Shown: positions 16,637 through 24,701 of the stretch, piece after piece
How positions within the stretch are numbered: the stretch's first letter is position 1
Layout of the letters: each line of letters starts with the position of its first letter
Program-made: the position numbers and the translations under genes
The notes under the pieces: model-generated
The model's input: only the letters and a program-made list of their open reading frames with translations
Told to the model about the DNA's origin: nothing
Databases searched by the model: none
DNA from: Nonomuraea cypriaca
GTDB taxonomy: Bacteria; Actinomycetota; Actinomycetes; Streptosporangiales; Streptosporangiaceae
Assembly (NCBI RefSeq): GCF_015645445.1
Contig: NZ_JADOGI010000020.1
Location: forward strand, 1-64,000
Direction: 5' to 3'
DNA: 64,000 bases

Positions 16637-17718
16637 TGGAAGATCGAGATGTGGTGCTCGCTGGGCACGAGCACCCCGCCGTCCCTGTAGGCCCGTGACG
16701 ACATGCCGGGCTGCGTCCGCTCGCAGGCGTCGAAGTCCTGCTCGTTGACCCGGTGGAACAACTCGACGGAAGCCGACAGGTCGGCTCCTGAGGCCACCAC
16801 GTCGGGGTGGTAGAGCCAGTCGCACTCGATCACGGTCCGGTCGGCCGCCATCGGGAACATCCGGTGCACGATCACGTGATCGGGCACGAGGTTCACGAAC
16901 ACCTGCGGCTTCACCGTGATCGCGTAGTAGCGCCTGTCCTGGTCCTGGGACACGTCGGGTAATCTGCCGAACCCCGCGCTGCCGTCCACGGTGAAACCCT
17001 CCACGCGCTGCGCGAACTCCGCGCCGTGGCCGACGTAGTACTGCGCCGCGAACCCGCCCGCGAACTCCGGCAGCACGGCGGTCAGCTCCGGGTGGATGGT
17101 GGCGCAGTGGTAGCACTCCATGAAGTTCTCGACCACGAGCTTCCAGTTGGCCTTGACGTCGTAGACGATCCGGCGGCCGAGGGCGAGCTCGTCGACGTGG
17201 TAGCGCTCGATGGCGGCGGGGTCGCCGAGGCGTTCCGTCGCCGCGTGCGTCACGGTCTCCTCGAACGAGGGCGGCTCGGCGGCCAGGCACACCCACGCGT
17301 ACCCCAGCCATTCGCGCAGGTGCACCGGCACCAGGCCGTACGCCACCCGGTCGACGTCGGGCATCTTGACCAGATTGGGGGCAGCGGCCAGGCGGCCGTC
17401 GAGGTCGTAGGACCAGGCGTGGTAGGCGCACCTGATCGTCCGCTTGACCTCGCCGGCCGGTTCCGCGCACAGGCGGGCGCCGCGGTGCCGGCAGATGTTG
17501 AGGAAGGCGCGCAGCCGGTCGTCGCGGCCGCGTACGACGATCACGCTCTCCCTGCCGACCTGGACCGTCCTGAACGCCCCCGGCGTCGGCAGATCCTCGG
17601 CCCGGACCGCGCAGAACCAGAGCTTTTCGAAGATCTCGGCCTGCTCTTCCTCGAACACCTCGTGGTCGGTGTACGAGCGGCCGGGAAGCGTGGAGATCAA
17701 GCTCGACGTGGTGGTCAA
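16606..17718 (-). CDS. Rieske non-heme iron oxygenase, alpha subunit (carnitine/betaine monooxygenase-like)
   Basis: 370 residues. The Rieske [2Fe-2S] ligands are C76-x-H78 and C97-x2-H100 (CRHRGA, CAYHAW). The catalytic domain shows ENFMECYHCATIHPEL near 197-212, with H204 and H209 as iron ligands and E201 as the likely bridge between the two sites; Glu here is typical of choline, betaine and carnitine oxygenases. It needs a ferredoxin-type reductase, and none is encoded nearby. Probably in one unit with the FAD monooxygenase (63 bases upstream). Confidence 0.88.
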   Translation of the reverse strand: MTTTSSLISTLPGRSYTDHEVFEEEQAEIFEKLWFCAVRAEDLPTPGAFRTVQVGRESVIVVRGRDDRLRAFLNICRHRGARLCAEPAGEVKRTIRCAYHAWSYDLDGRLAAAPNLVKMPDVDRVAYGLVPVHLREWLGYAWVCLAAEPPSFEETVTHAATERLGDPAAIERYHVDELALGRRIVYDVKANWKLVVENFMECYHCATIHPELTAVLPEFAGGFAAQYYVGHGAEFAQRVEGFTVDGSAGFGRLPDVSQDQDRRYYAITVKPQVFVNLVPDHVIVHRMFPMAADRTVIECDWLYHPDVVASGADLSASVELFHRVNEQDFDACERTQPGMSSRAYRDGGVLVPSEHHISIFHQWVNQRLRG

Positions 17719-17781
17719 CCAACACCTCTTGTTGCGTATTACGCACCGAGTTGCTCTATATGCGACATGGTGCGGCGGCCC

Positions 17782-18873
17782 TCAGGACGCTGTCAAGAGG
17801 TAGCTGCTGAAGCTGCGGAGCAACGCCGTGTACAGCCTGGTGGCGCTCCCGTCGGAGACCAGTCCGACGATCGGCCTCTGCATGTTGGTGACCTCGGTCG
17901 CGGCCAGCCTGGCGGGCCTGCGGGCGACCTTCGACCTGGCCCGCTCGTACGCCCGCAGGTCGCCGATGGAGCAGGTGAGCAGCCAGGCGTCCTCCAGGGC
18001 CTGGTTGGCGCCCTGGGCCATGGTGGGCGGCATGGTGTGAGCGGCGTCGCCGGCCAGCGTGGCCGGCCCCTTGCCCCAGACGGTGGGAATCGCGTGCCGG
18101 TGGTGGGGGAAGAAGTCGACGTCCGTGATCGTCTCCAGGATGCCGGGAACCGGGTCCGCCAGGCCGCCGAACCGCTCGCGCAGCCGGTCCACGATGCCGG
18201 GGTCGTCGCTCCAGTACGGCCCGCCCGGCGCGGCCTTGACGTCGAACCACCACAGCAGTCGGCCCGCGCCCGCCGGGATAAGCCCGCAGAGTCCCGGCAT
18301 GGCGCTGATCATCACGGCCCTGTGCTGCTCGGTCAGCGCGGTCGGCACTGTCGTGAAGCCCTGCCAGGTGGCCCAGCCGCTAAGCTTGGCCGGATCGTCG
18401 CCCCACATCGCCCTGCGCACCGCGGACCAGCGGCCGTCGGCGCCCACGAGCACGTCGCCGCGCACGGTACGGCCGTCGGCCAGCCGCACCTCGGCCCGTT
18501 CGGGCACCACCCGCTCGACCGGCATGCCGTAGGTCACCGGCATGCCGTCCGCCAGTAACTCGACCAGCTCGCCGCGGGCGATGTGCACGGTCGGATGGCC
18601 GTAGCGGCGCTCGGCGGCCGTCAGGTCCACCGTGAGCAGCCTGCGCCCGTCGCGGTCCCACGACTCCATGGTCTCCAGCCGGTGCCCGATCCCCGCGTAG
18701 CCGACCTTGAGCTCGTCGAGTATGGCCGTGCTGCCGGGCCAGAGCGTGACCGAGCCGCCGGCCGTACGCAGCTCGGGGGCCTCCTCGTACACCTCCACGT
18801 CATGACCGGCGCCGAGCAGGCCGCGTGCGACGGCGAGCCCCGCGACACCGGCCCCCACCACGATTACCCTCAT
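17782..18873 (-). CDS. FAD-dependent monooxygenase (PHBH/salicylate hydroxylase type)
   Basis: 363 residues. GxGxxG dinucleotide motif at 7-12 (GAGVAGLAVARGLL), the DG motif (VGADGRWSAVRR) at about 155 and the GD motif (GDAAHTMPPTMAQGANQAL) at about 277 that binds the FAD ribose. This pattern defines class A flavoprotein monooxygenases, which hydroxylate aromatic or similar substrates with NAD(P)H and oxygen. Divergent from the TetR gene with only 50 bases between, so it is the probable main target of that regulator. Confidence 0.92.
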   Translation of the reverse strand: MRVIVVGAGVAGLAVARGLLGAGHDVEVYEEAPELRTAGGSVTLWPGSTAILDELKVGYAGIGHRLETMESWDRDGRRLLTVDLTAAERRYGHPTVHIARGELVELLADGMPVTYGMPVERVVPERAEVRLADGRTVRGDVLVGADGRWSAVRRAMWGDDPAKLSGWATWQGFTTVPTALTEQHRAVMISAMPGLCGLIPAGAGRLLWWFDVKAAPGGPYWSDDPGIVDRLRERFGGLADPVPGILETITDVDFFPHHRHAIPTVWGKGPATLAGDAAHTMPPTMAQGANQALEDAWLLTCSIGDLRAYERARSKVARRPARLAATEVTNMQRPIVGLVSDGSATRLYTALLRSFSSYLLTAS

Positions 18874-18905
18874 AGCATTCCCTATTTTTGAGACTCTCGA
18901 TATCA

Positions 18906-18920
18906 GATACTAGGAGTATC
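18906..18920. promoter_or_regulatory. TetR operator candidate between the divergent monooxygenase and tetR genes
   Basis: GATACT-AGG-AGTATC is a perfect 6+6 dyad. It covers the AGGAG ribosome site of the tetR gene and lies 33 bases from the monooxygenase start, a position that would allow control of both directions. Confidence 0.55.
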
Positions 18921-18923
18921 ACA

Positions 18924-19487
18924 ATGTCTGCGCGCGGCCGCAAGCCCGATCCCACGGTCGACCACCGCATCAGGCAGGCCGCCACCGCTCTGGTGCTCTC
19001 CCGCGGGTTCGACTTCACCATGGACGACGTCGCCGCGGCCGCAGGCGTGGGCCGGGCCAGCGTGTTCCGCCGTTACGCCACCAAGCGTGACATGCTCCTC
19101 GAGACCATCGGCGGATTCATGAACGCGCACGTCGCCATCCCCGACACCGGCTCGCTGGAAGGCGACCTGCGCGTCGTGGTCGCAGACACCCTCGCCCTCT
19201 GGCGGCGCCCCGGCGTGGCCGGCATGGCCAAACAGGTGTTCGGCGAGGCCGGCCGGGACCCCGCGGTCGCCGAGATCATCCGCACCGGCATGCGCACCAG
19301 GATGGAACGCTCGTGGGTGGTGTACGAGCGCGCCATCGAACGCGGTGAGTTGCCCCCGAATGCAGACCTTTGGCTACTTACCGACCTGTTCACCGGATTC
19401 GTCGCCTACCGGGGGCTCCTGGATCTTCCCCTGCCGGAACCGGAGGAGATCGTGCAGGTCCTGCTGCATGGCTTTACGCCGAGCTGA
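18924..19487 (+). CDS. TetR-family transcriptional regulator
   Basis: 187 residues from ATG 18924, with AGGAG 7 bases upstream. The N-terminal helix-turn-helix is clear: FDFTMDDVAAAAGVGRASVFRRY (broken for length; residues about 28-52) followed by KRDMLLE. The C-terminal ligand-binding part is not diagnostic. Divergent from the FAD monooxygenase; the dyad overlapping its own translation start suggests autorepression and control of the oxygenase pair. Confidence 0.9.
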   Translation: MSARGRKPDPTVDHRIRQAATALVLSRGFDFTMDDVAAAAGVGRASVFRRYATKRDMLLETIGGFMNAHVAIPDTGSLEGDLRVVVADTLALWRRPGVAGMAKQVFGEAGRDPAVAEIIRTGMRTRMERSWVVYERAIERGELPPNADLWLLTDLFTGFVAYRGLLDLPLPEPEEIVQVLLHGFTPS

Positions 19488-19575
19488 TGCCTGTGGTGTT
19501 AGTGGGGTGCAAGTGACGATCAAGTCCGGACCCATAATGTTCCCTTCGTTCGCTAAACCTACGAAGGGCACGGAA

Positions 19576-19950
19576 ATGACTCCCCCTCGTCGTCGTCTGG
19601 CCGTCGCGGCCGCGACGCTGACTCTTGCCGTCCTCACTACCGCGTGCGGCGCGCTCGGCCAGGCCGTTGACTGCAACACCGCTGCCGCGGAGGCAAGCAA
19701 GATCGCAACCGAGTGGAGCACCGCAGTCACGAAGGACGTGTCCAACCAGGACGCCATCCAGACGGCCTCGAAGACGGCCGCCGACGAGACCAAGGAGCTC
19801 GCGGGCAAATACGACGGCGAAGTCGGCGCCGCGCTGAACGACCTCGCCACTGGGTTCGAGTCCATGGAGGGTGGCGACTTGAACAGCGTCACGGAGTTCA
19901 GCGGTAAGGCGAACGGCTTCGTGAGCAAGATCACGTCTGCCTGCTCCTGA
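19576..19950 (+). CDS. Small secreted lipoprotein
   Basis: 124 residues from ATG 19576. Basic N-terminus, hydrophobic stretch and lipobox LTTAC (Cys at about 24), so a lipid-anchored outside protein. The mature part is helical, rich in Ala, Thr, Lys and Ser, with two further cysteines (one near the start, one at the last-but-one position) that could form a disulfide. No family recognised. Followed 90 bases later by the DUF2079 gene. Confidence 0.7.
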   Translation: MTPPRRRLAVAAATLTLAVLTTACGALGQAVDCNTAAAEASKIATEWSTAVTKDVSNQDAIQTASKTAADETKELAGKYDGEVGAALNDLATGFESMEGGDLNSVTEFSGKANGFVSKITSACS

Positions 19951-20040
19951 CGGACTCGCGGTCGCCGTGCCACCTGTGGGGGGCAGGCTGGCGCGGCGGC
20001 CGCGTCGCGTTCGTACGGAATCGTTCTAGGGTTACCTCTC

Positions 20041-21573
20041 GTGACGGGTGACACGCTTGTGGCGCGATCGGGGGAGAGCGCCGCACCTCCCTGGCGGTTC
20101 CTGGTTTCCGGCCACCGCGTGCGCGTGGGCGCGATCGCGCTCGCCGCCGCGGCGGTCTATTCCCTGCTCGGCCTGGTCAAGCTGGCGACCTACCGGGCGA
20201 CCACGTTCGACCTGGTGATCGTGGACCAGGCCGTGCGCAGCTACGCGAACCTGCGGCCGCCGTACATCCCGGTGCTGGGGGTGTTCCACGGGCGCGGCAT
20301 GGACTACCTGCAGCTCGCCGACCACTTCTCGCCCATTTACGCGTTGCTCGCGCCGTTCTACTGGATCCACGACGGGCCCGAGACGCTGATCGTCGCGCAG
20401 GCGGTGCTGTTCGCCGCCGCCGTCCCGTTCCTGTGGCGTTACACCAGGCGGGTGCTGGGCGCCGGGCCCGCCTACCTGGTCTCTCTGGCCTACGCGTTGT
20501 CGTGGCCCGTGGCGCAGGCGGTCGCCTTCGACGCGCACGAGGTCATGTTCGTCCCCGTGCTCACCGCGATCATGATCGAGCGTTACCACGCCGGGCGGAA
20601 TCTGCCCGCGTTCCTCGCGATGCTCGCGCTCCTCCTGGTCAAGGAGGACATGGGGCTCATGGTGATCGGCGCAGGGCTGTGCCTGGTCGTGATCGGCGAC
20701 CGGTGGCGCGGCCTGTTGTGCGTGATGCTCGGGCTCGGCGCGGTGCTGCTCGTCCGCGGCATGCTGATCACGTACGCCGGCGGGGACGCGAAGGACTTCT
20801 GGGCTTACAACCACCTCGGGCCCGACATGACGAGCGCGATCCTGACACTGCTGCGCGACCCGATCGCCGCCGTGCTGCTGCCGTTCAGCGAGGAGGCCAA
20901 GGTCGACACGCTGTTCCTGATGGTGTGGCCGACGCTGCTGCTGTGCCTGCTCTCGCCGCTGTCGCTGGCGGCCCTGCCGCACGTGCTCGAACGCATGCTG
21001 TCCGACCGCGGCCAGTGGTGGCAGGCCGACTTCCAGTACAGCGCGTTCACCGTGATGATCCTCTTCTGCGCGGGCGTGGACGGCCTGGCCAGGCTGCTGC
21101 GCCTGATCAAGCGCTTCGACGACAAGCGGAGGAGCTCGGCGGGAGAGAGCGAAGCCAACGAGTGCCGAAGCGGCCGCGACCACAAACACGCCTCGCTCAG
21201 GCTGGCCTGGTCGGCGGCGGTGCTGGCGGTCGCGCTCACGCTGGTGCCCAAATTCGCGCTGGACCAGCTCTATCATCCCGCCTTCTACCAGGACCCCAAG
21301 GCGGCCGCCGCGGCCGAGGCGCTGAGCAGGGTCCCCTCAGGGGTCACCGTCGAGGCGGTCAACTCGCTCGGGCCCGCCCTGTCCTCCCGCGCCACGGTCC
21401 TGCTGTGGACGGGGGAGTCGCACGGCTCGCCGTGGGTGGTGGCGGACACCGCGCGCTGGGAGTTTCCCTTCGGCTCGCCCGGCCAGCAGCTCGCCGAGGT
21501 CGAGGAGCTGCGGGCGCAGGGTTACGTGACGGTGTACGAGCGCGACGGCTACGTGGTCCTGCGCCGCAGCTGA
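20041..21573 (+). CDS. DUF2079 polytopic membrane protein, with an inserted repeat-encoded segment
   Basis: 510 residues, GTG start at 20041, about nine to ten membrane helices. The LVIVDQAVRSYANLRPPYIPV and HFSPIYALLAPFYWI regions (each shorter in the family motif) are typical of DUF2079, thought to be related to GT-C glycosyltransferases that use polyprenyl-linked sugars. Residues about 363-384 (RRSSAGESEANECRSGRDHK and following) are hydrophilic, lie in a loop between two helices and are encoded by a copy of the 72-bp repeat; related sequence occurs at 56485-56628. The last 25 bases overlap the convergent GT4 gene. Confidence 0.85.
   Translation: MTGDTLVARSGESAAPPWRFLVSGHRVRVGAIALAAAAVYSLLGLVKLATYRATTFDLVIVDQAVRSYANLRPPYIPVLGVFHGRGMDYLQLADHFSPIYALLAPFYWIHDGPETLIVAQAVLFAAAVPFLWRYTRRVLGAGPAYLVSLAYALSWPVAQAVAFDAHEVMFVPVLTAIMIERYHAGRNLPAFLAMLALLLVKEDMGLMVIGAGLCLVVIGDRWRGLLCVMLGLGAVLLVRGMLITYAGGDAKDFWAYNHLGPDMTSAILTLLRDPIAAVLLPFSEEAKVDTLFLMVWPTLLLCLLSPLSLAALPHVLERMLSDRGQWWQADFQYSAFTVMILFCAGVDGLARLLRLIKRFDDKRRSSAGESEANECRSGRDHKHASLRLAWSAAVLAVALTLVPKFALDQLYHPAFYQDPKAAAAAEALSRVPSGVTVEAVNSLGPALSSRATVLLWTGESHGSPWVVADTARWEFPFGSPGQQLAEVEELRAQGYVTVYERDGYVVLRRS
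21126..21190. repeat. 72-bp-family dispersed repeat, copy A (66-bp variant, inside a gene)
   Basis: Matches the tandem units at 56485-56628 base for base except for one A/G change (GGCAGGAG to GGCGGGAG), an in-frame 6-base deletion (CGAAGG) and ATG changed to ACA near the end. It is inserted in frame in the DUF2079 gene and keeps that frame open. It contains GCGGCCGC. Confidence 0.85.
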
Positions 21574-22670
21574 GCCTGCTCGTACGCCCGCTCGAACCCG
21601 CCCAGCACCGTGGGCCACGAGCCCGCGGACGGCGGCGTGGCGCGGTTGTGGGCGGCGATCGACTCGCGCAGCCCGGAGTCCACGCACAGGCGGGCCACCG
21701 CGCGGGCCAGGTCGCCGAGCGTGCGGCCGAGCAGCCCCTCGGTGCCGTCGCGGACGAAGTCGGCGACCCCGCTCTGCGCCCTCGCCACCACGGGCAGCCC
21801 GGCGGCGCGCGCCTCGAGCGCCGCGATGCCGAACGACTCCCTGGGCGCGGGCGCCACGAACACGTCCGCCGTCTCCAGGACCTTGGCGATCTGCTCCCTG
21901 GAGTGGCGGCCGGGCAGCGAGACCCAGCCGGTCATCCCGTGCCGGGCGAGGAAGCGCTCCATCTGACCGCGCGCGGGCCCGTCGCCGACGATCGTGGCGC
22001 GCATCGGGATCCGGGCGGGCACCCGCGCGCGGGCCGCCTCCAGGAGCTTCAGCAGGCGTACCGGATGCTTGCGCGGCGCCAGCCGCCCCACGGCCACGAT
22101 GTGCACATCTGGGTGCACCTCCGCACGCCGGTCGGGCTCGCCCGGCGGCGGCGCCCAGCCGGACAGGTCGAGGCCGTTGGAGACCACCCGCACCGGCACG
22201 CCGGGACCGGCCACCCCGCGGATGGGCGCCGCGGCGGCGTTGCTGACCGTGGTGGCCACCAGGCCCCACCCCTGCCAGCCGAACGCCAGCCGCAACAGCC
22301 GGTACGCCGCCCGCGTGAGCGGATCCCACATGCTGTGCACGGTCACCACGCACGGCACGCCGGCCCGGGTCGCGGCCCGCACGCCCATCCAGGCGAACGG
22401 CGAGACCGCCCCCATGTGCACGTGCACCACGTCCGGACGCACCGAGGTGAGCCGGCGCGTGATGTGCCCGACCCCGAACGGGTGCACCGGCAGGTCGAAC
22501 GGCATCCTCGCGACGATCCTGTGCACTCCGGGCAACTCCTCGCCCCGGGTCGCCGTGGCCACCGACACTGTGTGCCCGGCCTCCCGCTGCACGCGTACGA
22601 GATCGGCCACCTGGACCTCGATCCCTCCGAGTCGCGGCAGGTAACAGTCACTCACGTGAAAGATCCGCAC
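21549..22670 (-). CDS. Family 4 glycosyltransferase (GT-B)
   Basis: 373 residues from GTG 22670, chosen because the family starts with RIFHVSDCYLPRLGGIE; a GTG at 22703 would overlap the divergent PIG-L gene. N-terminal domain with GGIEVQVADL. C-terminal Rossmann domain with VAVGRLAPRKHPVRLL and the donor-binding EX7E-type motif (PRESFGIAALEARAAGLPVV). Retaining glycosyltransferase, likely cytoplasmic, in a block with PIG-L, DUF2079 and a flippase-like protein, so possibly for a cell-surface or small-molecule glycoconjugate. The mshA-like look cannot be decided without comparison. Confidence 0.85.
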   Translation of the reverse strand: MRIFHVSDCYLPRLGGIEVQVADLVRVQREAGHTVSVATATRGEELPGVHRIVARMPFDLPVHPFGVGHITRRLTSVRPDVVHVHMGAVSPFAWMGVRAATRAGVPCVVTVHSMWDPLTRAAYRLLRLAFGWQGWGLVATTVSNAAAAPIRGVAGPGVPVRVVSNGLDLSGWAPPPGEPDRRAEVHPDVHIVAVGRLAPRKHPVRLLKLLEAARARVPARIPMRATIVGDGPARGQMERFLARHGMTGWVSLPGRHSREQIAKVLETADVFVAPAPRESFGIAALEARAAGLPVVARAQSGVADFVRDGTEGLLGRTLGDLARAVARLCVDSGLRESIAAHNRATPPSAGSWPTVLGGFERAYEQAQLRRRTT

Positions 22671-22693
22671 CCCTCCCAGACTAATCTGGGCGT

Positions 22694-23512
22694 GTGCCTC
22701 CACGTACCGCAGTGTTCTTCCATGCCCATCCCGACGACGAGGCCCTGCTGACGGCGGGCACCATGGCGATGCTCGCGGCCGAGGGACACCGCGTGGTGCT
22801 CGTGGTGGCCACCGCGGGGGAGCGTGGCCTGGCCGAGATGGAGCCGGGCGAGGCGCTGGGCCGGACCCGGCTCGACGAGCTCTACACCTCGGCCGCGGCG
22901 CTCGGCTGCGCCCGCGTCGAGTGTCTCGGCTACGGCGACTCGGGGCTGCGGCCCAAGGGCGGCAGCGCCGAGGAGCGGCCCGACAACGCCTTCATCGACG
23001 CCGACAGCGAGTCGGCGGCCAAGGCGCTGGCCACGATTCTGCACGAGGAGCAGGCCGACCTGCTGACCATCTATGACCCGGCCGGCGGCTACGGGCATCC
23101 CGACCACGTCCAGGTGCACCGGGTGGGCAAGCGGGCCGCGCAGATCGCGGGCACGGAGATCGTCCTGGAGGCGACGGTCAACCGCGATCCGCTCGTCCGG
23201 CTGCTGCGGGTGGGGGGCAGGGTCTACAAGTTCCCGCCCGAGTTCGACGTACGCGCGTTCGAGAGCGCGTACTCACCGAGTGAGACGATCACCCACCGGG
23301 TCAACGTGCGGAAATACACCAGGCAGAAGCGGGCGGCCATGGCCGCGCACGTCTCCCAGGCCAGCGGCGGCGACAGCGACCGCACACTCGCCGTCATGCT
23401 GAAGGTCCCAGGACCGCTCTACCGCCTGGTCTTCGGCACCGAGTGGTACGTCCGCCGCGACCTTCCCCCGGGCGCGCGGCTCTCTCATCCCTTCGACCGG
23501 TGGCCTCCCTGA
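22694..23512 (+). CDS. PIG-L/LmbE-like N-acetylglucosaminyl deacetylase
   Basis: 272 residues from GTG 22694. The zinc motif AHPDDE (residues 11-16) and the later GHPDHVQVH (third zinc His plus base) define PIG-L deacetylases, which act on GlcNAc-inositol, mycothiol conjugates or antibiotic intermediates. Soluble. Divergent from the GT4 gene by 23 bases, an arrangement that suggests both act on the same sugar conjugate. Confidence 0.92.
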   Translation: MPPRTAVFFHAHPDDEALLTAGTMAMLAAEGHRVVLVVATAGERGLAEMEPGEALGRTRLDELYTSAAALGCARVECLGYGDSGLRPKGGSAEERPDNAFIDADSESAAKALATILHEEQADLLTIYDPAGGYGHPDHVQVHRVGKRAAQIAGTEIVLEATVNRDPLVRLLRVGGRVYKFPPEFDVRAFESAYSPSETITHRVNVRKYTRQKRAAMAAHVSQASGGDSDRTLAVMLKVPGPLYRLVFGTEWYVRRDLPPGARLSHPFDRWPP

Positions 23513-23561
23513 TACCTCAGAACGACGAGCCCGCGTGCCATGACGCGGCAGACTGGACCCG

Positions 23562-24623
23562 ATGAAGAACAAGTGGCTCCAGATCACCCTGTCCGTGCTG
23601 TCGCTCGGACTGGCCGTGCTGCTCGTCGTCTTCCTGCCACAGATCGTCCGCGCGCTCACCGGCAAACCGGTCTCCTGGGCGGAGATCGGCGCGGTGTTCG
23701 GCTCGCTCGGCCTCGGCGAGGTCGCCATGATGGCCGCGTTGTGGCTGCTGAGCCTGCTGGCCTACACCTTCGTGCTGACCAACTCGCTGCCCGGCCTCAA
23801 CAACCTGCAGGGCCTCACGCTCAACGCGGCGGGCAGCGCGGTGAGCAACCTGCTGCCGTTCGGCGGGGCGGTGGGGGTGGCGGTGTCGTTCGCGATGACG
23901 AAGGGCTGGGGGTTCGGCAGCCGGTCGATCGTGGTCATGGCGCTGGTCAGCGGCATCTGGAACACGTTGTTCAGATTCGCCCTGCCGGCCGTCGGGATCA
24001 TCGCGCTGCTGATCGCCGGCGAGGTCCCGAACGGGACGGTCGCCAACGCGGCCTGGACGGGCGCGATCTCCATCCTGGTGCTCTGCCTGATCATGGCAGT
24101 CGCCCTCTACTGGGAGCGCGCCGCCGTCCTGCTCGGCCGGGCGCTCGACGGGATCACCCGGCTGCTGCGGCTGAGGTTCCACGCCTCCGAGGCGTTCCAC
24201 CGGCTGCGGGCCGACACCGCCGGGGTCGTCAGGAGCAGGTGGCTCGGGCTGTCGCTCGGCATGGTGTTCTTCCTCGGCTTCCAGTGGTCGATCATGGCCG
24301 TCTGCATGCAGGCCATCGGCGCCTGGCCTGGCCTGGCCCAGTCGATCGCCGTCTTCGCCCTGTCGAGGGTCCTCACCAGCGCCGTGATCACGCCGAGCGG
24401 GGCCGGGATCATGGAGGGCGGGGTGGCGGCCCTGCTGATCTCCGCGTTCGGCGTGCCGGACGCTCCGGCGATCGCGACCGCACTCGTCTTCGGCTTCTGG
24501 ACTTACACTATCGAGATCCCGTTCGGCGGCCTGGCCCTGGGCGCATGGGCGTTCCTGCGCAGGCGCAACGGCCGGAACGCCGCCGCGGAGTCCACGTCCG
24601 CGATCTCGAAGGCCCCTCAGTGA
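23562..24623 (+). CDS. Lysylphosphatidylglycerol synthase-like / UPF0104 integral membrane protein
   Basis: 353 residues, eight or nine membrane helices. AAGSAVSNLLPFGGAVGVA (about residues 88-106) and the late SAVITPSGAGIMEGG motif are the marks of the flippase-like domain found in MprF and UPF0104 proteins. It lacks the cytoplasmic aminoacyl-transferase domain of MprF, so it is a stand-alone putative lipid flippase. 49 bases after the PIG-L gene and probably co-transcribed. Confidence 0.85.
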   Translation: MKNKWLQITLSVLSLGLAVLLVVFLPQIVRALTGKPVSWAEIGAVFGSLGLGEVAMMAALWLLSLLAYTFVLTNSLPGLNNLQGLTLNAAGSAVSNLLPFGGAVGVAVSFAMTKGWGFGSRSIVVMALVSGIWNTLFRFALPAVGIIALLIAGEVPNGTVANAAWTGAISILVLCLIMAVALYWERAAVLLGRALDGITRLLRLRFHASEAFHRLRADTAGVVRSRWLGLSLGMVFFLGFQWSIMAVCMQAIGAWPGLAQSIAVFALSRVLTSAVITPSGAGIMEGGVAALLISAFGVPDAPAIATALVFGFWTYTIEIPFGGLALGAWAFLRRRNGRNAAAESTSAISKAPQ

Positions 24624-24701
24624 CAATCCCGAAGCCCCCGCATGTTAATCAACCACGGGACTTGTGCATGTTTCGCAGGCCCGCATAGCGTGGCGGCTGA
24701 C

